A stretch of 64,000 nucleotides of DNA from Paenibacillus_E sp042676385 (GCF_042676385.1 NZ_JBHTHA010000048.1:62001-126000), one strand, 5' to 3'; shown: positions 33,340 through 42,241, counted from the stretch's first letter. The notes: a model not told the origin generated them from the letters alone. A program made the numbers and translations.

Positions 33340-33448
33340 TTTTGCAAGCCTCCACATCGTCTTTTTATTAAATAGTTCCCCTCCAGACCATTTTTATCCA
33401 ATTTATTTGAACCGTTATTCGTCCAGCATTTTCAACTACACCCACTTT

Positions 33449-33735
33449 TCGTCTGTAAAGATGAAAAATATTGTTAGAGACACGACTGCAACATCCCCAC
33501 ATGTCAGCAACGATGTTTAACATCTTACCAGCTTCGCTCCGCGTACAAAGCTGCTTTTTTTCTCGTCTGTAAGCATTCAAAACATCGTTAGAGACACGAC
33601 TTCATTTCCCCTCACCCACCGCAACGATGAAAAACATCTCTGCAGCTGCGAACTTACTATTTGTTGTTGTACGCCTTGCAGCTTTCATAGTGGTTAGCCC
33701 CTTATTCCTTGGTACATTTCCCCTTCAAATGTTTC
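33449..33735. repeat. Dyad repeat, group 1, two tandem units plus tail
   Basis: Dyads at 33453-33479, 33505-33531, 33567-33593 and 33619-33645; spacings 52, 62 and 52 nt; unit period 114 nt. The tail (TTTGTTGTTGTACGCC..GCAGCTTTCAT..GTGGTTAGC, then CCCCTTCAAATGTTTC) matches the copy at 39667-39955 along about 290 nt. It is downstream of the reductase gene (stop 33782) and upstream of the unknown 104-residue gene, filling the 440-bp gap. Confidence 0.85.
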
Positions 33736-33781
33736 AAACGTTGCCTGTGCTTAAAGTAATCCGATAATTGGATGATAGAAT

Positions 33782-34654
33782 TCAGACTTCCTCGCGCAGC
33801 ACCTTGATGATCGCTGCAACTTTCTCATCGCCATAGCCCGCTTCCATCGCTCTCTTGAAAAGCCCCATAGCGAACGCCGGAAACTCGGCGTTGATCTTCG
33901 CTTCCCGGGCTTGCTGCAGAAACATTTCCAAGCCTACCGCAGAGGTCTTCAATGAGCTTTCCGGGTTCTCAAAATCCCCTTTTTGAATCGTTTCACCCAT
34001 GTGTTTGATCATCTCCCCGATGAATGGAGCGATGGTGAGAAGCATGGATCCGAGGGCATCCACGCGATGACCCTCCGATTCGAAAATGCGTGCACCGTGC
34101 ATGAATCCCAGAAACGAACCGTATAAGTAGGAGAGAAATCCCAGATCGAAGGCAGAAGCCGAACCGGCCTGCTCTCCTAAATAAGGAACATTACCCGCTA
34201 GGCTCTTAAGAATGGCCTCGCTCTTCAGCAATGCTGTGCGTGCGCCCGATACGAAAATAGTGGTCTCCGGCCTTCCCATCTGCCCCGGAGTTGCAGCAAT
34301 GGCGCCGTCGAGATAGTCGGCAGCGTGCTTATGTGCCCATGCTTCATAGTCACGTGCCTCTTTGGGGCTTCCGGTGGTAAGCTGAATCAGCACCCGATCA
34401 GCGAGGGCAGGGATTACCTCCTTTGTATCAAGTATCTTGTACGAAGTCTCATAGTTGGCTACGCAAATGATCGTGATAGGACTTGCTTCTACCGCAGAAG
34501 CTGCATTGGAGGCCAGAACGGCTCCCTCCCGCACCAGCGGATCAGCCTTCTCCGCCGTCCGGTTCCAGACTGTGACACGGTAGCCATCCTTTAACAGCGC
34601 GCGAGTGAGCGCTATGCCCATTGGGCCTAAACCAATAATAGTTACTTCACTCAT
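33782..34654 (-). CDS. NAD(P)-dependent imine-reductase-like protein
   Basis: 290 residues: an N-terminal Rossmann domain (IIGLGPMGIALTRALLKDGYRVTVWNRT) and an all-helical C-terminal dimerisation domain of the 6-phosphogluconate dehydrogenase superfamily. The wording IGLGPMG..TVWNRT..KADPLV and DYLDGAIAATPGQMG is that of the imine reductase/reductive aminase group. Such enzymes reduce cyclic imines with NADPH; the natural substrate is usually unknown. ATG at 34654 with GGAGG 8 nt upstream. Divergent from a MerR gene; a related but frameshifted copy lies on the other side of that gene. Confidence 0.82.
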   Translation of the reverse strand: MSEVTIIGLGPMGIALTRALLKDGYRVTVWNRTAEKADPLVREGAVLASNAASAVEASPITIICVANYETSYKILDTKEVIPALADRVLIQLTTGSPKEARDYEAWAHKHAADYLDGAIAATPGQMGRPETTIFVSGARTALLKSEAILKSLAGNVPYLGEQAGSASAFDLGFLSYLYGSFLGFMHGARIFESEGHRVDALGSMLLTIAPFIGEMIKHMGETIQKGDFENPESSLKTSAVGLEMFLQQAREAKINAEFPAFAMGLFKRAMEAGYGDEKVAAIIKVLREEV

Positions 34655-34678
34655 GTATATATCCTCCAATTATTTTTA

Positions 34679-34710
34679 TTGACCTTGACACCAATGTCAT
34701 GCTTTATAAT
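34679..34710 (+). promoter_or_regulatory. MerR-type promoter with a long spacer and dyad
   Basis: TTGACC (34679-34684), a 20-nt spacer, TATAAT (34705-34710). The spacer holds the dyad TGACA-CCAA-TGTCA. A spacer longer than 17 nt with a central dyad is the hallmark of MerR-family operators. It drives the MerR gene and may also act on the divergent reductase. Confidence 0.7.
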
Positions 34711-34744
34711 GGAGACTGACATTTATGACAGGGAGGCGTGTCCG

Positions 34745-35122
34745 TTGAAGATCAGTCAATTGTCTAAATCAACCGGTGTCAGTGCTCGATCCATCAGGCA
34801 TTATGAAAAGAAAAAGTTAATTACGTCCATGCGCCTGGATAACGATTATCGGGAGTTCGACGAATCCGCAGTCGAGCGCATCCGAAACGTCCAGGTATAT
34901 CTAAGCTTAGGCATGACAACCAATGAAATCGAGCAAGTTTTAAGTTGTAAGGATAGCAATTCCGCAAAGAACGGATATTGCGATGACATGTTGAAAGCCT
35001 ACGAAGATAAATTAGAAAAAATCAACAGCCAACTGAATTCCTTGGCCACGCTGCAACACCGGTTGGAGAAGCAAATCCGCATCATGAAGAAAAAAAGGGA
35101 ACGGCTGGGTATCGTGACATAG
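34745..35122 (+). CDS. MerR-family regulator
   Basis: 125 residues: a MerR helix-turn-helix (KISQLSKSTGVSARSIRHYEKKKLI) and wing (RLDNDYREFDESAVERIRNVQVYLSLGMTTNEI), then a long dimerisation coiled coil ending in KKKRERLG. Cys in LSCKDSN and GYCDDM could sense an electrophile, but this is inference. TTG start at 34745 with GGGAGG about 9 nt upstream; the frame is open further upstream but without signals. It lies between two imine-reductase-like genes, both with likely MerR promoters. Confidence 0.88.
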   Translation: MKISQLSKSTGVSARSIRHYEKKKLITSMRLDNDYREFDESAVERIRNVQVYLSLGMTTNEIEQVLSCKDSNSAKNGYCDDMLKAYEDKLEKINSQLNSLATLQHRLEKQIRIMKKKRERLGIVT

Positions 35123-35128
35123 CTGATC

Positions 35129-36011
35129 TTAGGCTTCAGGCAACGACGACCGCTTCCGAAGCATCTCGGTCAGTCGCGGGAAACCGTCGCTGCCGTGGCC
35201 CTCATCAATCGCCCGCTGTACGATGGCCTTGGCAGCGCTCAGAACACTGGCATCGATTCCATGAGCCTCGGTAGTGAGAATAATATGAATGACCCTCATC
35301 GACCTGCCGGGCAAAATCGGTCATGATCCCTGGAAGTATGCCGGTGATTCCTTGGGCATACACGGCGAGTTCCTTCGCCGAGATATTCTCCGCGCGTGCT
35401 AAGGTAAGCGCATGTACGTAACCGCTCACGAATGTCCAGTAAATATCCAACAGGGCTACGTCGAACGCAGCTGCACGGCCGGGATCCGTACCGAGATGCG
35501 TGGCCGTACCGCCCAGACTGGCCAGCGTCGGCCGGTGTTTTTCATAGACGTCCGTCGCTCCGCTATACAGTACAACGGCCGTGGGCTGACCGATCGTCGG
35601 CGTCGGGGTCATGATAGCCCCATCGAGGTAGTCGATACCGTGCCCAGCAGCCCAACCGGCCATCTCGCGGGCCCGCTTTGGCGAGTCGGCAGTAAGATTC
35701 ACCAGCGTCCTTCCCTTCAGGACGTCTCCCACAGGATCGAGAATCGCGTGCACAGCGTTGTAATCGAGCACGCAGACAATCACAAGCGGGCTCGCTGCAA
35801 TCGCATCGGCGACAGTAGCCGCTAGGCTCGCTCCTTGCACGACAAGTGCATCAGCCTTCCCGATCGAACGGTTCCATACAGTCGTCGGGTGGCCGTTCTT
35901 GAGAAATGAACCTGCCAGCGCCTGCCCCATCGGACCTAGGCCGATGATCGTCACCGGCGAACGATCCGCATCTGTGACTCCCAATTCTTTTGCTTCTAAT
36001 TCACTACTCAA
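35129..36011 (-). pseudogene. Frameshifted imine-reductase-like gene
   Basis: The frame from the TTG at 36011 (GAGGAGGTG 6 nt upstream) encodes an N-terminal Rossmann domain (VTIIGLGPMGQALAGSFLKNG) and most of the helical domain down to MTDFARQVDEGH, then switches to unrelated sequence and stops at 35205. The expected continuation (ILTTEAHGIDASVLSAAKAIVQRAIDEGHG..) is intact in another frame from about 35300 to 35129. A short deletion near 35290-35305 explains this. The product would lack its last 60 or so residues, so it is probably inactive, unless the shift is an assembly error. MerR promoter intact. Confidence 0.8.
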
Positions 36012-36047
36012 TGAAAACACCTCCTCTTGTATGTGTTCACAACGTAT

Positions 36048-36078
36048 TCTATAAGATTGACACTAGTGTAAAGGTCAA
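36048..36078 (-). promoter_or_regulatory. MerR-type promoter of the frameshifted reductase
   Basis: On the minus strand TTGACC (36078-36073), 19-nt spacer, TATAGA (36053-36048). The spacer contains the dyad ACACTAGTGT. The layout matches the MerR gene's own promoter at 34679, including the TTGACC box, so one MerR protein probably controls both. Confidence 0.7.
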
Positions 36079-36090
36079 GAGTTCTGCAAA

Positions 36091-36118
36091 GTAAAAAAAA
36101 TCACCCTGCGGGTGATTG
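36091..36118 (-). terminator. Intrinsic terminator, minus strand
   Basis: Minus-strand reading: AATCACCC, a short loop, GGGTGATT, then eight T (36093-36100 are A on the plus strand). It lies between the kinase gene ending at 36502 and the reductase promoter, and would end transcripts entering from the two-component operon. Confidence 0.75.
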
Positions 36119-36121
36119 AAA

Positions 36122-36500
36122 ATAGGTATAGTCAGCAGATTAGAGAAAAAGTTCGCTATTAGTGCACCTTGTAGACGCAATTTTATTGGAGGCATGTTCC
36201 AAACGGGGCTCGAAAGAACAAAGGTCTTTAATTATAGAACCACGTTCGTTATATATGGTCATTTGTTCTTTAATCGAACCCTAGACGGAGATTCCTCCCC
36301 TTTTAGCGTCCCTTTGGGCTCTATCAGAGAACGTCGTTCTCTACAGATGAAGTCAGTAGACGAAGGCGAAGGTCTCCTAAGAATGAAACGCCCTACAACC
36401 TCAATCGGAGAAGCGCTAGTGCACACCGGCGTCGGATACCATAACCGACATTCCCCAGATCATTACCCAAGGAACGAAATCTTTCTCCTCCTCGAAATGA
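36122..36500. other. Unexplained 380-bp region
   Basis: No convincing gene. A plus-strand frame from about 36194 (GGAGGC before ATG) continues 154 codons but runs antisense through the end of the kinase gene and has no recognisable content. Structure present: a 10-bp inverted repeat AAAGAACAAA (36213-36222) / TTTGTTCTTT (36262-36271), and a palindrome AGAGAACG-T-CGTTCTCT at 36326-36342. Confidence 0.4.
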
Positions 36501-36501
36501 T

Positions 36502-37932
36502 TCAAACAACCGGCAGCGTTACCCTTACACATGCTCCACCTTCATTGGTATTAGAGGCCGAAATCGTGCCGCCGTGCTTCACGGTCAGAAGCTTTGCGAT
36601 ATATAAACCAAGTCCTGTATGCCCTTTATGCTGCGATCTGGAAGGGTCTCCTTGATAAAATTTCTCGAAAACCACGGTTAATCCCCCCTCCGGAAAACCA
36701 GGTCCGGAGTCCGATATTTCGAAATACCATTCCCGCTCCTTGACGGAAACAACGAAACGTACGCCCCCTTGTTCCGGCGTAAAACGAATACTGTTCGCCA
36801 CCAAATTCTCCATAATTTGCGATACTCTGTAAGGATCGAAGCCTACTGGAAGACTTTCCTTGCGAAGATCCTCGTACTTGAAATAGAAGGTGCGCTGCAA
36901 GATTAGCTTTTTAAATTCAGCGGCTTTCTCACGGACAAACGATTCGATATCGACCGGTCGTTTCTCCAGCGTAAAATCGGGCTTCTCCATCTCCGAAACC
37001 ACATTAATTTCACCGACCAATTTAGCCACCCGCTTTATATTTCTATCTATCGTCGCCAAGTACCCGTATAAACGTTCGGGTCGCTCAGCACCGCCTTCAA
37101 GCAGCCCCTCGAGATGTCCTTGAATAATCGTGATCGGGGTTCTCAAATCGTGGGCAAGCGCCGATACCATGTCGCGCCTTTCTTGCTCCAACTGCCATTC
37201 CCGCTGAAGCGACTGTTGTAATTCCATGCGCATCTCTTCGAATGCTTGAGTAAGCTGCATCAGCTCTCTTGTTCCTGTATATGAAAAAGAAAAGTCCAAA
37301 TCCCTCTGACGTACCCGCTTGGTTCCAGCGATCAGCTCTGCGATCGGTTTGCTTAGCTTCATCCCGAATCGCTTGCCTAACAGCCACGTAAACAGAATGA
37401 CGAGTAAAAAAGGCAAGAGCAGTAACACAACGCTTGCTGCATGGATCACAGTCGTCATCCGCTCGCTAGCTGCACTAACGGTTAAAGAATATTTGAGAAT
37501 GAGCGTTCCTTTCCATTCCCCGACCGGATTGATGAGGGGCCAAATCTTGTACGCGTTGCTCCGATCCGTCATCCCTCCGGTATTCAGAAGTCTGACCAGC
37601 GGTTTCCCGTTTATTGCTTCATTTTCATCCAAAGAGCCGTACAGCTTTGCTCCATGGCTATCCAGAACAGCATATGTCATGCCCTCCTGCGGAATAAGAC
37701 GTTCAAATTCCATTCGCGCACTTGGTTGCAGCAGTTGATCTCCTTGTTTTTCCGTATAAGCTTCAATAGCCGGAATTTGTTTCTCGTAATAATTCGCAGG
37801 TCTAAGCCATGCAGGCTGATTGGAGATAAGCCAAAAAACCGCTAGCCAAACGAGCAAAGTGACTACCAAACTAATTCCCAGTACAAGGCTGAAATAACCG
37901 ATAAACTGGCGTTTGATCGACCACATCTTCAT
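36502..37932 (-). CDS. Sensor histidine kinase
   Basis: 476 residues: TM1 about 13-38, an extracytoplasmic sensor of about 120 residues, TM2 about 160-182, HAMP about 185-240, HisKA with His in SALAHDLRTPITIIQGH, then HATPase with ENLVANSIRF (N box), SDSGPGFPEGG (G1) and GHTGLGLYIAK (G2). ATG at 37932 overlaps the response-regulator TGA (ATGA), so the pair is coupled. The longer upstream frame overlies the regulator gene. Likely partner of the upstream OmpR regulator; the divergent CPBP protease may be a target. Confidence 0.92.
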   Translation of the reverse strand: MKMWSIKRQFIGYFSLVLGISLVVTLLVWLAVFWLISNQPAWLRPANYYEKQIPAIEAYTEKQGDQLLQPSARMEFERLIPQEGMTYAVLDSHGAKLYGSLDENEAINGKPLVRLLNTGGMTDRSNAYKIWPLINPVGEWKGTLILKYSLTVSAASERMTTVIHAASVVLLLLPFLLVILFTWLLGKRFGMKLSKPIAELIAGTKRVRQRDLDFSFSYTGTRELMQLTQAFEEMRMELQQSLQREWQLEQERRDMVSALAHDLRTPITIIQGHLEGLLEGGAERPERLYGYLATIDRNIKRVAKLVGEINVVSEMEKPDFTLEKRPVDIESFVREKAAEFKKLILQRTFYFKYEDLRKESLPVGFDPYRVSQIMENLVANSIRFTPEQGGVRFVVSVKEREWYFEISDSGPGFPEGGLTVVFEKFYQGDPSRSQHKGHTGLGLYIAKLLTVKHGGTISASNTNEGGACVRVTLPVV

Positions 37933-38621
37933 GGCCCAATTTCCCATTTGTACCCAACGCCCCATACGGTTTCGATGCAGCGGGCATCTGCGTTTATGGC
38001 CGCCACTTTGGCCCGGATATTTTTGACATGCTCCGTCACGGTTGTATCGTCCCCCGCCGCATCGTATCCCCACACCTTCTCGTAGATGCGATCACGGGAA
38101 AAAATTTGTCCCGGATGCAGCGCCAACAGTTCCACGATTGCAAATTCGCGCCTAGTCAAAGGCACCGCTTGCCCGCGATAACGAAGCTCGCATCCTTTGA
38201 GATCGACCGTAAACGGCCCCCGGTGCAGATTCCCCTGATCCTGCTGCTGTCCGGCTCGCCGTTCCCGCCTGAGGTGCGCTTCAATCCTTGCTTTCAGCTC
38301 CCCCATACTGAAAGGTTTAACCAAATAGTCGTCGCCGCCCGCAGCTAGGCCGTAGATCCGATCGACTTCACTTTCCCTAGCGCTAAGAAATAAGATCGGT
38401 ACATGGATGTCCTCTCGAATTTCCCGGCAAAAAGCATAGCCGTCCATGTCCGGCATCATAACATCCAAAACGATCAAATCAGGACTGTTTTTCACAATTT
38501 CCGCTTTCGCTTCTTCTGCTCTTAAAGCCGAAAACACTTCGTACCCCGAGTCTTCCAGCGCATCCCGAATGAATGCAACCATATCCTCTTCATCGTCTAC
38601 AAGCAATATTTTCGCTTTCAT
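37929..38621 (-). CDS. OmpR-family response regulator
   Basis: 230 residues: receiver domain with DDEED near residues 8-12, phospho-acceptor Asp about 54 (IVLDVMMPDMDG) and Lys in LVKPFSMGE; C-terminal winged helix (about 130-228, VTEHVKNIRAKVAAINADARCIETVWGVGYKWEIG). AAAGGAG before the ATG. First gene of a two-gene unit with the histidine kinase; divergent from a CPBP protease gene 77 bp away, which suggests coregulation. Confidence 0.93.
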   Translation of the reverse strand: MKAKILLVDDEEDMVAFIRDALEDSGYEVFSALRAEEAKAEIVKNSPDLIVLDVMMPDMDGYAFCREIREDIHVPILFLSARESEVDRIYGLAAGGDDYLVKPFSMGELKARIEAHLRRERRAGQQQDQGNLHRGPFTVDLKGCELRYRGQAVPLTRREFAIVELLALHPGQIFSRDRIYEKVWGYDAAGDDTTVTEHVKNIRAKVAAINADARCIETVWGVGYKWEIGP

Positions 38622-38698
38622 TTCGGCGCTCCTTTATAAATTCTTGAGAAATTCCCTCTATGATGACGTTATACGAAATCAGAAAGGATAGATGCAGC

Positions 38699-39529
38699 AT
38701 GAAAAATAACTGGATCACCGCTTCCCTCGCTTACAGCGCTCTGGTGCTCATCACCACATTATTAGCCAACCTTACAAGAAACACAAGCTTTATAGCCTTG
38801 AGTCAAATGACGCCATTGATCATCGTGCTGTTGTTATTCATGATGCTGCCGGGACGAAAAGAAACTTTGCGCGCCTCGGGAATGGGGAGAATTGGAAATG
38901 TCAAATGGTACGCCGTGGCCGTTTTATCCGGGATCCCGATCATCCTTAGTTTTCTGGTTGCCTGGCTACTTGGATTCGTATCTCTGCCGACTGCAGAATA
39001 TTTAAATTCCGGAACGGCCAAATTTACTGTTTCGGAATACATAGCGTACATGACGAAAATGGCTTGGAGTCCGCAGATGCTTATCACGATGGGGATTTTC
39101 GCTTTCGGTGAAGAAATCGGTTGGCGGGGCTTTTTGCAGCCTAAGCTTATGGAAGATATGGGTGCGCGAAAAGCCATCCTTGTCACAGCCGCGATCTGGG
39201 CGCTGTTCCACTACCCTTTTTACCTGAACGACTATAATCAAGACGGCAATCTTTTCGTTGATATGCTGTTGTTTACGCTCATGATTTTCCCGTTATCCGT
39301 CTTCATGGGATGGGTGCGCTTGAAAAGCGGCAGCCTTTGGCCGGCGGTCCTCATACATACCGTCATCAATATGACCCGCAGTTGGCTGGAGCAATTGTTC
39401 CACACGAAAACAACCGGCTGGTCCTACGTGGCTGGTGAGGCCGGCATCGTAACCCTCGTGCTCTGGACGGTTATTGCACTGCTGATCTGGTTCACGCTGC
39501 CGAAACCGTCCCTAAAAGATCAGCAATAA
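38699..39529 (+). CDS. CPBP-family intramembrane metalloprotease
   Basis: 276 residues with about eight membrane helices. The CPBP (Rce1-like) motifs are present: motif 1 GEEIGWRGFLQPKL with the Glu-Glu pair and Arg, motif 2 WALFHYPFYLN, and motif 3 HTVINM (LIHTVINM). These are glutamate-type intramembrane proteases, often linked to bacteriocin immunity or membrane quality control. I start at the ATG at 38699 because AAAGGAT lies 9 nt upstream. Divergent from the two-component genes; followed by a clear terminator. Confidence 0.88.
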   Translation: MKNNWITASLAYSALVLITTLLANLTRNTSFIALSQMTPLIIVLLLFMMLPGRKETLRASGMGRIGNVKWYAVAVLSGIPIILSFLVAWLLGFVSLPTAEYLNSGTAKFTVSEYIAYMTKMAWSPQMLITMGIFAFGEEIGWRGFLQPKLMEDMGARKAILVTAAIWALFHYPFYLNDYNQDGNLFVDMLLFTLMIFPLSVFMGWVRLKSGSLWPAVLIHTVINMTRSWLEQLFHTKTTGWSYVAGEAGIVTLVLWTVIALLIWFTLPKPSLKDQQ

Positions 39530-39586
39530 ACTGCTACTCTTAAGAAACAATAAGTTGTATACCTTATCCTGCCACAAATGCTATGA

Positions 39587-39616
39587 CGAGGCTGCTTCAG
39601 TGGCCTCGAATTTTTA
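39587..39616 (+). terminator. Intrinsic terminator after the CPBP gene
   Basis: CGAGGC (39587-39592) pairs with GCCTCG (39603-39608), followed by AATTTTTA. It lies 58 nt past the CPBP stop codon. Confidence 0.7.
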
Positions 39617-39666
39617 TACTCCATTATCTGTATAAGACAACCCGGCCGATGGTCAGGTCCTTAGTA

Positions 39667-39955
39667 TCGTCTGTAAAGATGAAAAAAATCGTTAGAGACA
39701 CGACTGCAACATCCCCACATGCCTGTTACGATGTTAAACATCTTTCCAGCTTCGCTCCGCGTACAACACTGCTTTTTTTCTCGTCTCTAAGCATTCAATA
39801 CATCGTTAGAGATACGACTTCATTTCCCCTCGCCCACTGCAAAGATGAAAAACACCTCTACAGCTGTGCACTTGCCGTTTGTTGTTGTACGCTGTGCAGC
39901 TTTCATGGTGGTTAACAGCTTCTTATTCCGGGTACAATTCCCCTTCACATGTTTC
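39667..39955. repeat. Dyad repeat, group 1, two tandem units plus tail
   Basis: Dyads at 39671-39697, 39723-39749, 39785-39811 and 39837-39863; spacings 52, 62 and 52 nt; period 114 nt. Closely related to the copy at 33449-33735 throughout, including the tail that ends CCCCTTCACATGTTTC. It is preceded at 39645 by GCCGATGGTCAGGTCC, a string related to the terminator at 31744. The remainder of the gap to 40178 shows nothing recognisable. Confidence 0.85.
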
Positions 39956-40178
39956 CCCCTAGCCATCACCCGAAAAAGGGAGCCCGCACTCGTGATCTTG
40001 TTGTTTTTTCCATCGATTTCGGCCGTGTTCTTACCTCCATACCATGGGTCGCTAAACCGCAATGGTGAAAATCCTTGCACCAAAGATAAAAAAGTACTTT
40101 AATTACTAATATAAGGATGACCTTAAAAAATCATTTGGCATGCCTTCGCAATCAAATTCATTTGGAGTGGGTTCAGTC

Positions 40179-40505
40179 ATGAATACAACAACCTTCAGCG
40201 CTCTTGCCGAGCCCAACCGCTTAAACATGGTCGAACTGCTGCGTGACGGCCCTCTTACCGTCGGGGAGATAGCTGATCGACTTCATCTCAACCAGCCGCA
40301 AGTTTCCAAACATCTTCGCGTACTTAGTGATGCTGGGATCGTGGAGGTGCATCCGGTCGCCAATCGGCGGATCTACAAGCTGCGTCCACAATCTCTCATC
40401 GATCTGAACGTTTGGATGGAGTCATTCCGCCGTCTCTGGGAGGAAAGATTCGATCGCTTGGACGATTATTTGCGCGAGCTGCAAGGAAAGGAAAAGAATC
40501 CCTAG
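40179..40505 (+). CDS. ArsR-family regulator, paralogue without partner
   Basis: 108 residues, about 80% similar to the ArsR at 22292 along its length (LTVGEIADRLHLNQPQVSKHLRVLSDAG, VANRRIYKLRPQSL, WEERFDRLDDYL). No SRPBCC gene follows; the next gene is a convergent DNA ligase 22 bp away. GGAG lies about 13 nt before the ATG. A duplication in which the second member lost or never had its partner is the simplest reading. The target is unknown. Confidence 0.85.
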   Translation: MNTTTFSALAEPNRLNMVELLRDGPLTVGEIADRLHLNQPQVSKHLRVLSDAGIVEVHPVANRRIYKLRPQSLIDLNVWMESFRRLWEERFDRLDDYLRELQGKEKNP

Positions 40506-40527
40506 AATAATGGGATTTCAGGGCTCA

Positions 40528-41433
40528 TTAACGCCCCCATACACATTCCTCAGGCTTTTTATCAAACAAGAATCCCCTGAACACCAATGTCCTTAACTGG
40601 TGCGAATCTGTTCGCTCCAGATATTCGATCCGGCAGCATAAGCGGGGTTCTATCCATTGCGTTTTATTGTCCGTGGCCGTATGAAGTTGTTGTGCCAGTC
40701 CCAAGAATAATTGCTTTTCCTCCGGCTTAAAACCAAACTCGACGATACCAACCGGCTTATTCTTCACCGTTCTAAATTGCAAACCGATCACAAGTCCAAA
40801 CGGATTGGTTCTGTACCCTAAGATGACAACATCAATGGTCTTGAAGTGTTTGATTTTTAACCAATCAGGACTTCTCGTATCCAGCAGGTATTTGGAATCT
40901 TTTCGCTTAGCCACGATACCTTCCATGTCCCGCTCCTCAGTCAGCTCGAACAATGCCTTCCCCTGTCCTTCTACGAACATGGTTGGCATAATAACAGGCG
41001 TTGAGTCCACAATCTCATTTAAGCGCTTCTTGCGCTCCAACAACGGTTCATTCAGATGTGCTCTGTCCGTATATAAAACATCAAACACGACGAACGTCGC
41101 CGGATGCGAAGACACTGCACTTCTGATTCTCGCAGATTGGCTTATCCGCCCCCTATAGGCGAAATCGTCGAACACAGGTCTGCCATCGCGTAAAACAATT
41201 CCCTCTCCATCCAAGATCGCCGTATGGGCCTTAATGGCAGCCGCAGCCTCCTTTAACTCCGGAAACTTGCTTGTTAGGATTATGCCATTCCTCGTATAGG
41301 CCTCAATCCGACTTCCTTGCTTATGCAGCAAGATACGCCAGCCGTCCCACTTTGGCTCAAATATGTACTTCTCGTCGTTAAAAGCTTCTTCACCGATGCT
41401 GAGGATCATGGGCTTGATGGGTGTAAAGAGCAT
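40528..41433 (-). CDS. ATP-dependent DNA ligase (LigD ligase-domain type)
   Basis: 301 residues with a nucleotidyltransferase domain (catalytic Lys28 in EPKWDGWR, then DGEGIVL, FDVLY, EGIVAKR, WLKIKHF motifs I-V) and an OB domain (about 195-300, with VEFGFKPEEKQLFLGLAQQ). It corresponds to the ligase part of LigD without the polymerase and phosphoesterase domains. In Bacilli such ligases may work with Ku in end joining or spore repair, but no ku gene is in the window. GGGGGGAT precedes the ATG. Confidence 0.88.
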   Translation of the reverse strand: MLFTPIKPMILSIGEEAFNDEKYIFEPKWDGWRILLHKQGSRIEAYTRNGIILTSKFPELKEAAAAIKAHTAILDGEGIVLRDGRPVFDDFAYRGRISQSARIRSAVSSHPATFVVFDVLYTDRAHLNEPLLERKKRLNEIVDSTPVIMPTMFVEGQGKALFELTEERDMEGIVAKRKDSKYLLDTRSPDWLKIKHFKTIDVVILGYRTNPFGLVIGLQFRTVKNKPVGIVEFGFKPEEKQLFLGLAQQLHTATDNKTQWIEPRLCCRIEYLERTDSHQLRTLVFRGFLFDKKPEECVWGR

Positions 41434-41548
41434 AATAAATCCCCCCCACTAACCATTCTTGTAATTATCTTTCAATAATAAACAATGGACGCAAAAAAAC
41501 CGCGCAACGAAGCAGCGGCAGCAACTATCATATATTTTGGAATGGACA

Positions 41549-42217
41549 TCACTCCTTTGCCATCTCGGTAATTTGAGCCGAAGATAGAATCCGAACGCCC
41601 GAACCGCCCGATTTCACCGCATTTATTAGGCCTGTCGCAATTGTTTTCGCCTGAATGGGCTTATAAGTACGCAAACCACCTATCAATAGCGGTGTAATAG
41701 CTCGCGATAAGAGTACCCACATGCGCTCCCCTGGTCGGGCCTCGCTCCGATCCCCGAGAATTAACGACGGCCGGAGCAAGTATAAAGCCGGAAGTTCCAG
41801 CCCCTTCAACCCCTCTTCCACCTCGCCTTTGACCCGATTGTAAAAAATAGACGAGCTGCTGTTCGCACCCATCGCAGTCACGACAGCATAAGCATCCGCC
41901 TTATGCTTTTTGACCATTTCACCAACTCTCATCGGATACTCAAAGTCGACTTTTCGAAATTGCTCTTGTGTTTTAGCCTGCTTGATGGTCGTACCGAGTG
42001 TGCAGAATACATGAGCATGCAGCAGCATAGAGGGATCCAAAACATCTTCCAGATTGTCGTAATCGGTCACGACTTGAATCAACTTAGCGTGTTCCAAATT
42101 CATGCTTCTTCGTACTAGTGCCACAACCCTATCATAGAATGGGTCAGCCAGCAGAAGTTGGATCAGCTCACCGCCAACGAGCCCTGTACCGCCTGCAACA
42201 ATCGCTGTTGTTGTCAT
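41549..42217 (-). CDS. NAD(P)-binding Rossmann protein (HTATIP2/atypical SDR-like)
   Basis: 222 residues. GGTGLVGGELI near the N terminus is the dinucleotide loop of atypical short-chain dehydrogenases; CTLGTTIKQAKTQEQFRKVDFEYP and YNRVKGEVEEGL are characteristic of the CC3/HTATIP2-like (YwnB-like) group. Substrate unknown; some members act as redox or quinone sensors. AAAAGGAGGAG before the ATG. It is downstream of the RDD gene on the same strand (24 bp). Confidence 0.82.
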   Translation of the reverse strand: MTTTAIVAGGTGLVGGELIQLLLADPFYDRVVALVRRSMNLEHAKLIQVVTDYDNLEDVLDPSMLLHAHVFCTLGTTIKQAKTQEQFRKVDFEYPMRVGEMVKKHKADAYAVVTAMGANSSSSIFYNRVKGEVEEGLKGLELPALYLLRPSLILGDRSEARPGERMWVLLSRAITPLLIGGLRTYKPIQAKTIATGLINAVKSGGSGVRILSSAQITEMAKE

Positions 42218-42241
42218 TGCAACTCCTCCTTTTCTTAAAAC

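Noticed and set aside
36321..36346. Palindrome with CT..TACAG ends, as a possible eighth dyad-repeat locus
   Set aside because: The loop is one base instead of AAAAA, and no second dyad occurs 51 or 62 nt away.
36116..36655. Plus-strand frame of 179 codons
   Set aside because: Overlaps the histidine kinase C terminus antisense, begins near a terminator and has no recognisable protein features.
39583..39915. Plus-strand frame of 110 codons in the gap after the CPBP gene
   Set aside because: It lies over the dyad repeat at 39667 and has no start signals; repeat artefact.
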